A stretch of DNA of 64,000 bases from Riptortus pedestris (taxonomy: Eukaryota > Arthropoda > Insecta > Hemiptera > Alydidae), in contig CM032231.1 in the NCBI GenBank assembly GCA_019009955.1, positions 86,198,001-86,262,000 of the forward strand. The letters are read 5' to 3'. A program made the position numbers and the translations under genes. Positions 54,985-64,000 of this stretch are shown here, piece by piece. Every line of letters starts with the position of its first letter. Positions within the stretch are counted from its first letter, which is position 1. The notes beneath the pieces were generated by a model. The model worked only from the letters and a program-made list of their open reading frames with translations. It was not told the origin of the DNA and made no database searches.

Positions 54985-55814
54985 TGGGTCTTCATTTTTC
55001 TGCAGTAAGATACGTGATTAAGAGATACGAAGAAGGAGGTTCAATTGCAAATGGTCAGTGCAATGGTCGCCCCAGGAAACTAAATGAAAGAATAGAGAGA
55101 GGAAAAAATAAAAGCTCTTAAAAATCAGCTGTAAGTGCCGTAGCTAATATGTATGTCGAATCAACTTCTGGGGTATGTGTCAGCGTAATAACGGTAAGGA
55201 ATGCATTGAATTCTAAAGATTTTTATGGCAGGGTCCCGAAAAAAATTCCTTATATTAGTGCGACTAAGAAAAGCGATCAGGGAAATTGTACTGTTCTCTG
55301 ATGAGATTAAGTTTAATTTGTTTGGATCTGATGGACGAAAGACTTTTAGACGAAGGATAAATGAGGAACAGAAAAAGCCCGTCACGCAGGGGCTGCGTAA
55401 ACTAAGCAGATTTCCCACGTGGAGTTTTACAATAGAGAAATTTCACGAGAGCCGAACAGTTAAGGAAACGGCCGACCTAGTTTTTAGCGGGAAAGTCACT
55501 CTCATCCGTTATCCGCCCAGATTTAATAAAAATTCATATATCTCGGTTAATATTCAAGACAGAGAATAAATGTATATAACCATATTTATAGTAAATTTAA
55601 TTTGCAATAAGATTGATCCTGTACAATTTTTTGATCCAACGTATAGTAACGGAAATATTTTGAATTTTCGAAAATCCTCCCCTCTAACCCCCCCCCCCTC
55701 CCACTGGTCCGATTTCAGCCGCTAACGAACTTGATCTTTCGTTTTACATAAAACGACTAAATATCGAGTTTGGTAACGATCAAACAAAAAATGCGATCGC
55801 CAGAGCAGTAACAG

Positions 55815-55865
<51 letters not shown>

Positions 55866-56400
55866 GAGAGAGACACACAGTTTTGAACGGACCTCATTTT
55901 CGTCATCTACTAGGCAGGATCGATGGACATTTGAAGAAATGTTTCGAAAATCGCGTCATGAGTACGACCTCAATAGCTGAGGTCTTCCCTTAAGGGAAAT
56001 CTGCTAAAAGCAAACCATTACGATTACTCTGAACCATGTAATGTAATGTTTTGGGGACGCGTAGATTAAAATGAAGTCGGAAACATTGTACATATTGAAG
56101 GGACTTGAAATGCAAAAAGGTTATGTGAGGATTTTGCGGGGCATCTTCTTAGCAAATGCCGCTAAAATGGGAGTCCAACATCAGTTAATATTCCAGCAGG
56201 ACAATGATTCGAAACATGAAGCCAATAAAACAGGAGTGTAATCAATATTTAATGTTCGTCAACAACTGAACAACCCACCACAGTCTCCAGATTTGAGTTT
56301 CTTAGTAGACATCTTTCTTTATTATACCAAGATATTGTAGATGTTGTGCAGTTGACTTGGATATAACTCCTCTTGGTCCAAACAGCAAACCTTTAAAGCC
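54985..56400 (+). pseudogene. Tc1 transposase pseudogene split by a Helentron-like insertion
   Basis: Part 1 (54985-55376): helix-turn-helix region VIKRYEEGGSIANG then GRPRKLNE, and the first catalytic block VLFSDEIKFNLFGSDGRKTF reached after a frameshift (the usual SDE-x-x-F). Part 2 (56010-56400): NVMFWG, GMEKRYVRIL-like sequence, HQLIFQQDNDSKHEANKT (second Asp), and PPQSPDLSF where SPDLNPIE normally carries the Glu; the E is lost here. This is a DD34E Tc1 transposase with stops and frameshifts. Confidence 0.85.
55377..56007 (+). mobile_element. Helentron-like element, full length
   Basis: 5' GCCCGTCACGCAGGGGCTGC, TA core 55819-55861 followed by (GA)n and (CA)n, 3' TTCCCTTAAGGGAAATCTGC with TAA. 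The 3' region has GAGGTC duplicated (TGACTG-type slip: CTGAGGTCTTCCC). Inserted in the Tc1 transposase. Confidence 0.85.
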
Positions 56401-56435
56401 CAATTTTCGAAATTTTATTCTTCCTAAAAATGGGG

Positions 56436-56660
56436 CTCAGGTTAGCCATGCGAGTTAAAGCGTTGACCTTTATCTCACATGGTAAACCTAGAGTGGCGAG
56501 TTCGATTCTCGCCTGGGCAAAGGAAATTATTTAGTGACGAAATTCATTAAATAACGTCCTAAAATCCCACCCTGGCTAGAAAATGGTGGTAACCTGTAGA
56601 TAACCCGTCCCGATTAGCCTAAGTTGCAAAAAGTGGACGTTATTAAATAAATAAATATTC
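56436..56660 (+). repeat. tRNA-derived SINE, complete
   Basis: The tRNA-like head GGGCTCAGGTTAGCCATGCG with A box, B box GAGTTCGATTCTCGCC, a body with AAATCCCACCCTGGCTAG and GATAACCCGTCCCGATTAGC, and tail AAGTGGACGTTATTAAATAA with a short A/T repeat. Probably the best-preserved copy here; it does not fold as a working tRNA beyond the two promoter boxes. Confidence 0.88.
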
Positions 56661-56711
56661 TTCCTAAAAATACGGAAGCATATGGAGCATGTTCTCGAAT
56701 TTTTAGAAGTA

Positions 56712-57406
56712 TTAGCAGATTTCCCTTAAGGGAAATCAGCTATTGAGGTTGTACTCATGACGGAATTTTGGACATTTTTCTTCAAATGTCCATCGATCCT
56801 ACCTAGTAGATGACGAAAATGAGGTCCGTTCAAAACTGTATATATATATATATCTATATATATTTGTCTGTTACCGCTCTAGCGGTCGCAATTTTTGTTT
56901 GATCCTTACCAAACTTCATATTTATGCGTTTTATGTAAAAAGAAAGATCAAGTTCGTTAACGGCTGAAATCGGACCAGTGGGAGGGGGGGTTTAGAGGGG
57001 AGGATTTTCGAAAATTCGAAATATCTCCGTTACTATACGTCGGATCAAACGATTGTATAGAACCAATCTTATTGCAAATTAAATTTACTATAAATATTGC
57101 TCTATACATTAATTCTCTATCTTGAATATTAACCGAGATATTTGCATTTGTATTCTGCGTGTCACCAATAGGCTATGTTCGGAGTTTCCGACGAGAGCTC
57201 TGGCGGCCGTTTCCATAACTATCGTCCCTCGTGAATAGGTTTAGAGGTTAGGTTAACTGTTAGAGACTACTGGGTTATTACGCCCTAAATAATGTTTTTT
57301 AGGTTTAGAGGTTTCTTACTACTACAGTTGTTATTAGGCAGATTTCTCTATTGTAAAACTTCACGTGGGAAATCTGCTTAGTTTACGCAGCCCCTGCGTG
57401 ACGGAC
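56712..57406 (-). mobile_element. Helentron-like element, full length, long 5' part
   Basis: Left TTAGCAGATTTCCCTTAAGG, short TA core 56839-56866, G block near 56982, GCTCTGGCGGCCGTTTCC, right CTGCGTGACGGAC. Very close to 35813-36433 and 40096-40839. Confidence 0.88.
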
Positions 57407-57424
57407 TTTTTTCTTTTGTTTTTT

Positions 57425-57580
57425 AATTTTACTATTTTTAGGGCCATTCTTTCACATTATCATTATTCTGTGAAATAATTTTAATTGAGTTCATTTATTT
57501 CATATAATTAGTTTTCTTCATTCGTAAATAATTAAAAGCGAGTGACTCATTTGATTTTTTTTTTTTTTTTTTTTTTTAAA
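57425..57580 (-). repeat. Dispersed AT-rich repeat, copy 2
   Basis: GGGCCATTCTTTCACATTAT, CTGTGAAATAATTTTAATTG, TTTTCTTCATTCGTAAATAA and GCGAGTGACTCATTTGATTT mirror 47860-47990. It ends in a run of about 22 T (57556-57578). Confidence 0.65.
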
Positions 57581-57666
57581 TTTGCATACATTTCTTCTGA
57601 AACATTCCCAAGGACCTGACAGGTTTATGTCACAGCAGAAAGGACCAAGAATACAAATGACCGTCA

Positions 57667-57760
57667 TAAATCGTCAAGCAGAGTCTGCGTTAGCTAAGCA
57701 GATTTTCCAAGTGCTGATGTAACACACTTTTGATCTCATGTCACCAGATAATCTATTTCT
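57667..57760 (+). mobile_element. Degenerate Helentron-like 5' end
   Basis: CGTCAAGCAGAGTCTGCGTT with AGCTAAGCAGATTTTCCAAG is a mutated 5' terminus. The rest is not recognisable. Confidence 0.5.
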
Positions 57761-57865
57761 ATGAAGATGAAAAAAAAACCCGAGTAGAAGGATGTGGGGG
57801 CAAGGGGTTATTGGAGGCAGAAAACAAGAAAGAATAACACGCTTAATACATGAATTACGAAAAAA

Positions 57866-58499
57866 GTCCGTCACGCAGGGGCTGCGTAAACTAAGCAGAT
57901 TTCCCCCGTGAGGTTTTACAATAGAGAAATCTGCACACTGGTAACACAATACCACCGTGATTAGATAATGAGAAATCTTTCAGTTAATTAAAATAAATTC
58001 CCAACTGAAACGGCTTCTGAATTGTAAGAATAATTTATATTTTAATAACTCAAATTTTAGTAGTCCATGAACTAAAGAAGGGGGGGGGCAGATGAACAGA
58101 ACGTATTTGCATAAATCTCACAAAGTAACGAAGGTAAGGTAAGGTTAAAAACGACTATTTAGAAGAAGCTTCCGCCTGAGCCGAGAAATGACGAAAATGG
58201 CCGACGTAATCCGAACTATACCCGACAGACTTCAAAAAAATGTAAATATCTCCGTTAATATTCAAGATAGAGAATAAATGTAGTAAATTTAATTTGCAAT
58301 AAGATTGGTTCTATACACTTTTTCGATCCGATGCATAATAACGGAGATATTTTGAATTTTCAAAAATCCCCCCTCTAAACCCCCCCCCTCCCTCTGGTTC
58401 CATTTTAGCCATTAACGAACTTGATCTGTCTTTTTACATAAAACGGTTAAATATCGAGTTTCGTAACGATCAAACAAAAATTGCGACCGCTAGAGTAAG

Positions 58500-58543
<44 letters not shown>

Positions 58544-58677
58544 ATATATATAATTTTGAACGGACCTGATTTTTGTCATCTCCTAGGTAGGATCGATGGA
58601 CATTTGAAGAAAAGTTTCGAAAATCGCGTCATGAGTACGACCTTAATAACTGATTTTCCTTATGGGAAATCTGCTAA
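57866..58677 (+). mobile_element. Helentron-like element, long variant, full length
   Basis: 5' GTCCGTCACGCAGGGGCTGC, an extra 300-bp segment (GGTAACACAATACCACCGTG, AATGAGAAATC), TA core 58505-58553, 3' TTCCTTATGGGAAATCTGCT with AA (palindrome with one change). Confidence 0.85.
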
Positions 58678-58729
58678 AATGCATAGGGCTACTATTTTAG
58701 AGCATCAACAGTTTAACAAGAGTGGTCCT

Positions 58730-58915
58730 ACACATTTTGCGATCCGACTCATTATAAAGAAAGATAAAATAAATTATCAAATTCGCCACTCCTCTCTAGA
58801 CATTCACTAACCAAGGCCCGATTTTAGCCGATAACTATGATCTTAGGTGTTGATTTAAACGATTAAAAATCGAGCTCGGTATAAACGAAATAAATATTTT
58901 CGAGGCAAGAACGTA
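58730..58915 (+). mobile_element. Degenerate Helentron-like core
   Basis: TTTTGCGATCCGACTCATTA, AAGGCCCGATTTTAGCCGAT and AACGATTAAAAATCGAGCTC follow family order but lack termini and the TA tract. Confidence 0.55.
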
Positions 58916-59136
58916 AAATCTTAACTGATGACGGCGTCACACAACGAATTTGCATCTATCTCACATAGCAAGAAGCTCTCTTTAAAAACAATACGTATTA
59001 GATATTTAAGCTCGCAATAAAGTGTTCAGGATATAACACCATACTGTTATAAGACATAAGTAGTAATGAGGGATTTGTGAAGGATGAAAACTAAAAAAAG
59101 TCCGTATATCTCGGTTATTGTTCAGGATACAGAAAC

Positions 59137-59729
59137 GTCCGTCACGTAGGGGCTGCGTAAACTAAGCAGATTTCCCAAGTGAAGGTTTACAATAGAGAAA
59201 TCTGCATGCTGCTAACACTTTACACCATCGTGAGTAAATACAAACGCTAATGAGAAATCGTTCAATTAATTTTAATAAGCTTCCAACGGAAACGGCTTAT
59301 GAATTGTAAACAAATAGGGCATCAACAGAACGTATAACGTAATAACTGAAACTTTTTGTAGTCCAAGAAGTAAAGAAGGGGGGGGGGCGGATGAACAGAA
59401 CGTATTTGCATATATCTCACAAAGTACAAGGGTAGAAGACAAGAAAGGTTAGGTTAGGCCGAACAGTTACGGAAAACTTAAGACAATAGCCGCACACACA
59501 CTTCATAAAAATGTAAATATCTCGGCTAATATTTAAGATAGAGAAAATGTGTATATTACAATATTTATAGTAATTTTAATTTACAATATGATTGGTTATA
59601 TACAATATTTCGATCCGACGTATAATAACGGAGATATTTCGAATGTTCAAAAATCCCCCTCCTCTAAACGCCCCCCCCCTCCCACAGTTCCGATTTCTGC
59701 CATTAACGAACTTGATCTTCATCTATATA
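59137..59729 (+). mobile_element. Helentron-like element, long variant, broken at its core
   Basis: 5' GTCCGTCACGTAGGGGCTGC, a long-variant segment as in 57866-58677, core CAGTTCCGATTTCTGCCATT with ATTAACGAACTTGATCTTC. It stops where the mariner-type MITE begins. The 3' part is not found beyond it. Confidence 0.8.
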
Positions 59730-59730
59730 A

Positions 59731-59947
59731 ACTGCTCAAAAATGAATAGGGATATTGGCTGTTTTGTGGTATGAATGGTGCCTAGCATATATATATTTTT
59801 TTTTTATTATTATTATAAATATCATTAATATTTATTAGAAATTATTGTATTTTTCCCCCATAAATAAGAAATTTAATTAAGATCGATTTAATTAAAATTA
59901 ATAGGATAAGAAAAAATAACCAATATCCCTATTCATTTTTGAGCAGT
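59731..59947 (-). mobile_element. Mariner-type MITE, copy 2
   Basis: ACTGCTCAAAAATGAATAGG at the left and CCCTATTCATTTTTGAGCAG at the right. The interior matches copy 1 (32831-33031) in inverse orientation (AATTTAATTAAGATCGATTT). Flanked by TATA and TATA. Confidence 0.88.
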
Positions 59948-59949
59948 AT

Positions 59950-60630
59950 ATAGTATATATAAAATTGTAACCTCTGTCTGTACATTGATTTTTTTCGCGA
60001 AATTTCACGATAACTTTTCGTTTCACATGTCATAGACACCATAACTGCATTTTGTTTCTTTCGTGTATGTTTGTTTGTTACCTTTTCACGCATAAACGGC
60101 TGAACCGAATTTTATGAAACTTGGTATGTATATTACTACTAACCCAACTTAGACTTTAGGCTATATTAATATTCTCTGAGACGAACAGGAGTGGGGGTTA
60201 TAAAGGTGGCCTGAAATTAAAAAAATAGCTGATTTCCCTTAAGGGAAATCTGCTAATAGTGATATTTCGTTTCCTATAAGTTTTTCGGCAAATATGAACA
60301 TAACAAAAGTTCTTTATTTTGTTATTTAGAGCAACTTTTGTTATATACACTTTTTTCGTATACCGAATTATAAACGAGATATACGCTAAAACCTATAGCG
60401 GAAGTGAACAATTTTATTTGGGACAAAAGACTCAACCGAACTACTTAAAACTCGGTATGTGTATTAGCACTAACGCCTTCCATATAATGAGCCATACCAT
60501 CAATTCTAGGGACGGGCAGGAGTGGGGGTTGTAAGGAAGGCCTGAAATTAAAAATAGCGATACTTCTTTTCCTATTGGTTTTTCGGCAAATATGAACATA
60601 ACGAAAGTTGTTTATTTTGTTATTTAGAGT
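59950..60630 (+). mobile_element. Helitron, 3'-truncated
   Basis: 5' ATATAAAATTGTAACCTCTG, two units at about 60189 and 60530. The second breaks off at TTATTTAGAGTATATTTTT, where a Helentron 3' fragment begins. The first unit contains a 33-bp foreign insert (60224-60256). Confidence 0.85.
60224..60256 (+). mobile_element. 33-bp solo Helentron 3' terminus inside a Helitron
   Basis: AATAGCTGATTTCCCTTAAG continuing to GGAAATCTGCTAA is exactly the last 33 bp of the Helentron-like family. It sits in the Helitron unit where other copies read TAAAAATAGCGATATTTCG. Nothing else of the element is present. Confidence 0.85.
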
Positions 60631-60637
60631 ATATTTT

Positions 60638-60761
60638 TTTTGAACGGAACTCATTTTCGTCATCTCCTGGGTAGGATCGATAAACATTTGAAGAAATTTT
60701 TCGAAAATCGCGCCATGAGTACGACCTGAATAGGTGAATTCCTTTAAGGGAAATCTGCTAC
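60638..60761 (+). mobile_element. Helentron-like 3' fragment
   Basis: TTTTTGAACGGAACTCATTT, TCATCTCCTGGGTAGGATCG, CGCGCCATGAGTACGACCTG and a partly mutated 3' palindrome with AAATCTGCTA. Confidence 0.8.
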
Positions 60762-60884
60762 AATGCACACACTTATGTGTGTGTGTATATGTATGTATAT
60801 ATATATATGGCCGTATGTTCTCAAAAGTAATCTCTAATTTGCATAATAGTAACAATTTATTGTTATTTTTCTTAATTGTCCAAC

Positions 60885-61020
60885 ATCCAATTCTCATGTG
60901 TCCTGTGAAATAATTTTAATTAAGTTAATTGGTTTCATATAATTAGTTTCCTTCATACACTGCATTGCATTATAATAATTGTTTTATATGAAACAGCAGT
61001 ATGCATTCAAATTAAGGATG
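60885..61020 (-). repeat. Dispersed AT-rich repeat, copy 3
   Basis: GTCCTGTGAAATAATTTTAA, TTAGTTTCCTTCATACACTG and CATTGCATTATAATAATTG mirror 47690-47850; ATTCAAATTAAGGATGAATT mirrors about 47707-47735. Confidence 0.65.
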
Positions 61021-61033
61021 AATTTAAATCAAA

Positions 61034-61101
61034 TCTCTCCCTCTCCCTCTCTCTCCCTCTCTCCCTCCCTCCCCCTCTCCCTCTCCCTCTCCCCCCCTCT
61101 T
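61034..61101. repeat. (CT/CCCTCT)n microsatellite
   Basis: Pure pyrimidine tract of CTCTCC and CCCTCT units, then a T run. The Arg/Glu-Gly ORF on the other strand is a product of this repeat. Confidence 0.9.
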
Positions 61102-61104
61102 TTT

Positions 61105-62013
61105 TTATGCATTTTGCAATTTAGAAACTGAAAACTACTTATTTCCAATAAGAACTCAACAAGAGTTTTCGAATAATTAATTGCAATGCGGAAGTCTTCG
61201 AAAAATATTTTATACATCCACCTTTTATACAATATTTTATACACACTCACAATTTGGCAAGCCAATTACAACGAAAGCAACCATAGCGATCAAGAATAAC
61301 AATGTACAAAGGTATTCCGTATTTCTACAGGTTAAATGATGTGAGAACGGAAGCACGGATAGACTGTGGCGAGATTTTAATTATGTTTGTCTAAATAAAC
61401 TGAACCTTATTAGAACAATTAATCTAACTAGTTTAATTGGCATAGAGAATACGAAAATGACATGACCGGGTAAACTATTTTCTTCATTAGATGTGAATCT
61501 TTATAACAGATACTAAAAAATATCACAAACAAGTAAGATAATCTCTGGCAGCAAATCATCTTGCTATCAAAAGCTATTATCATTCAATTGTAGGATAACG
61601 AGTAGTTATTCTATAGCTTCTTGTCTGTTACTCAATAATTTAATGCACTGACCTTCATACAATATAGGAGAATTTCACGCAATGCTACTCCAAAATAACC
61701 TTGGTACTCTTGAAATTTATTTTAAAAACTATATAATTATTCTTACAAACACAAATGAGGGCAAAGCCATATTAAAATTAGACACAAATGGTGTCTGAGA
61801 TTAAAATTTATTTCTGTTTCCGTGATCAGGGGAGTCCGTTATATTTATGTATACACAGTAGGAAAGAGGGCCCCAAAGCTGCAATGGCAGCATGTAATGA
61901 CATGCTACATATTGAGCCTGACTAGCAAATAAGGCATCTTATAAGCTACATCGAAGGGAGGATTCCAGACAGAGAGCCCCTATTTGCATAGATATAATAA
62001 TGCCAGTTATTAG

Positions 62014-62015
<2 letters not shown>
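61105..62015. other. Intergenic sequence, nothing recognised
   Basis: No element ends or coding stretches I can support, apart from general AT-rich sequence. Confidence 0.45.
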
Positions 62016-62054
<39 letters not shown>

Positions 62055-62062
<8 letters not shown>

Positions 62063-62715
62063 TTATTTCCTTCCTGAAGTAACCCTACAGGAAGGGAGTT
62101 TATTAGCCACACGTCCCGTACAGTAATTAGTACATAACGTGTGCTTGATACATAACATTTTTTTGTTTAAAAACTATAATAACATAAAATATTTATACAA
62201 TAAAATTATATACAACAAAGAAAAAGAAAAGAAAAACTAAAACAAAATTTGGATTCAATGCTGAATAATTAATTTAACTGTATTTCAGTTTCAAATAGTT
62301 CAAGAAGTCATACATTTCTTCAGCAAACTTTTTTAATGGTTTATTATGTTTATAAAATAATAGTTTCTCCTCAACAGGCCAATTTTCTTGTCGGCATTTT
62401 AATTGGGATTTAAAGTCTTCTCTTTGGTCCGTTAGTAGTCTGCAGTCATAGAGCAAGTGTCTGTATGTCTGTTCAGTAGTAAAGACGCAGTAACAGTTTG
62501 GTTGATCTATTAGGCCAAAACGATTAAAGTAAGAATTTGTTGTTCCGTGTCAAGTTAATAATTTTGTCAAGTAAAAGTCTGTTGATATTAATTTTTGTCC
62601 TAAGTACTCTTTAATGTCTGGAATAAATATCTTTAAATGTTGTCCTTTCATAGTCGTATTCCATTTCTGTTGCCATGTGTTACTTGTGTCAGTAAGTAAT
62701 TGTGTTTTTAAGAGT
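62055..62715 (-). pseudogene. Non-LTR retrotransposon C-terminus, RNase H-bearing type (Jockey/R1/I-like)
   Basis: On the minus strand, from about 62715: WQQKWNTTMKGQHLKIFIPD, YLTKLLT with HGTTNSYFNRFGLIDQPNCY, CVFTTEQTYRHLLYDCRLLT, DQREDFKSQLKCRQENWPVE and a stop at 62276 after YDFLNYLKLKYS. The order W-x-x-x-W ... L-T-x-H-G ... N-x-Y-x-x-R-F ... C-x-C-x-x-x-x-x-T ... H-L-L-Y-D-C marks the end of RNase H-bearing non-LTR elements (the first two Cys are altered here). The 3' end reaches an (AAAT)n/TA tail near 62057. Stops and one frameshift. Confidence 0.8.
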
Positions 62716-62743
62716 GATTTTGTTATTTTGTTTTAGCATTCTG

Positions 62744-62747
<4 letters not shown>

Positions 62748-62810
<63 letters not shown>
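62748..62810. repeat. (TA)n microsatellite
   Basis: About thirty TA units directly next to the CTAG end of the Helitron at 62817, as at most Helitron 3' ends in this window. Confidence 0.9.
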
Positions 62811-62812
<2 letters not shown>

Positions 62813-62816
62813 CATA

Positions 62817-64000
62817 CTAGCTCAGATACCCGGCTTCGCTCGGGAATTCATTTCAGGCTGAATGGTGATAGTGTTTTTTTGGCAAGGGTTTACCTTGCAC
62901 AATATTTTTACATTTACCCGTCGTTTCTGTGGATTTGTTAATAATAAAATTAATTTTATCCTTGTCCTCCATATTGTCATATTTCCCGTTTCCTGTGCAT
63001 TATGCATAGACTTGAATTATTAAGGACAAAATATTAACATACATCTGAATTAATTTCTCCAGGTGAGGTACCTGGTAGTTCATATTGAAAAGATTTGTTG
63101 AGCAAATTTCTCTAAACAACAAAATAAACAACTTTTGTTATGTGCATATTTGCCAAAACCCCAATAGGAAACGAAATATCACTATTTTTAATTTCAGGCC
63201 TCCATTATAACCCCCACTCCTGCCCGTCCCTTGAAATGTTAGTATGGCTTACTATAAAGAAGGCGTTAGTGCTAATACACATGCCGTGATTTATTTAGTT
63301 CGGCTGAGTCTTTTGTGACAAATAAAATTGTTGACTCCCACTATATGTTTTAGCGTATGACGCCTTTATACTTCGGTATAAGACGATAGTGTATATAACA
63401 AAAGTTTCTCTAAATAGCAAAATAAACAACTTTTGTTATGTGCATATTTGCCGAAATCCCGGTACGAAACGAAATATCACTATTTTTAATTTCCGGCCTC
63501 CCTTATAACCCCCACTCCTGCCCGTCCCTAGAAATGTTAGTATGGCCTATTATAAGGAAGGCGTTAGTGCTAATACAAATACCAAGTTTTATTTAGGCGG
63601 TTGATTCTTTTGTGCCAAATAAAATTGTTGACTCCCGCTATAATTTTTAGCGTATAACTCATTTATACTTCGGTATACGATGGAAGTGTATATAACAAAA
63701 GTTACACTAAATAGCAAAATAAATAACTTTTGTTATGTGCATATTTGCCAAAAAACCAATAGGAAACGAAACATCGGTATTTTTCATTTTATGCTTCCCT
63801 TATAACCCCCACTCCTGTTCGTCACAGAGAATATTAATATAGCCTAATGTCTTAGTTAGGCTAGTAGTAATAAACATACCAAGTTTCATAAAATTCGGTT
63901 CAGCCGTTTATGCGTGGAAAGGTAACAAACAAATAAACAAACAGACACGAAAGAAACAAAATGCAATTATGGTGTCTATGACATGTGAAACGAAAAGTTA
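62817..64000 (-). mobile_element. Helitron, runs off the window
   Basis: The 3' end (plus coordinates) CTAGCTCAGATACCCGGCTT with CGCTCGGGAATTCATTTCAG. Units with TTATAACCCCCACTCCTGCC at about 63206, 63500 and 63800. The 5' region reaches GGTGTCTATGACATGTGAAA at the window edge, so only about 45 bp of the 5' end should lie outside. Confidence 0.88.

Noticed and set aside
56436..56520. tRNA gene
   Set aside because: A and B boxes are present but the sequence continues into a SINE body, occurs in several copies and does not fold as a tRNA.
61029..61265. Arg/Glu/Gly-rich minus-strand ORF
   Set aside because: Half of it is the translation of the pyrimidine microsatellite at 61034-61101.

Overview
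The window looks like a stretch of a large, AT-rich, transposon-loaded arthropod genome, most likely an insect. Evidence: spliced exons with GT/AG borders, tRNA-derived SINEs, Helitrons with the hairpin-plus-CTAG end, Helentron-like elements with (TA)n cores, Tc1, hAT, piggyBac and non-LTR remnants. No bacterial signals apply. The species cannot be named from the sequence; a hemipteran-like repertoire is only a guess.

Bases 1-6240 are repeats: an alternating minisatellite (455-1080), a hAT transposase tail, a TIR element of about 1 kb with palindromes (2187-3197), and a non-LTR retrotransposon (4000-6013) split by a Helentron-like insertion.

Bases 6244-31790 hold the 3' part of one conserved plus-strand gene. 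Thirteen exons encode the last 707 residues, with every junction phase-compatible, and end at TAG 31788-31790. The protein reads as a KIAA0825/DUF4495-like protein, a call made from memory and held with moderate confidence. The introns carry Helentron copies, SINEs, 64-bp and 95-bp minisatellites, non-LTR fragments and, in the last intron, an internally deleted piggyBac. None of the recognised repeats interrupts an exon.

Bases 32000-64000 are mostly nested mobile DNA. They hold two rolling-circle families (Helentron-like elements of about 0.55-0.9 kb and Helitrons with about 290-bp internal tandem units), a degenerate GTF2IRD2/ZBED-type hAT, a 2.4-kb TIR transposon (39311-41737) carrying a widely amplified but uncharacterised arthropod protein, a Tc1 pseudogene, two mariner-type MITEs and a non-LTR C-terminus. 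Possible non-repeat coding sequence here is limited to an exon-like ORF at 45008-45094 and a small ORF at 49658-49909 whose 5' end lies in a long inverted repeat.

The most interesting signals are three. The Helentron-like family can be delimited by its insertions into recognisable reading frames. Its TA tracts hold later insertions of mariner MITEs and Helitrons. The 39.3-41.7 kb transposon gives a candidate TIR vehicle and candidate transposase identity for its ORF family.
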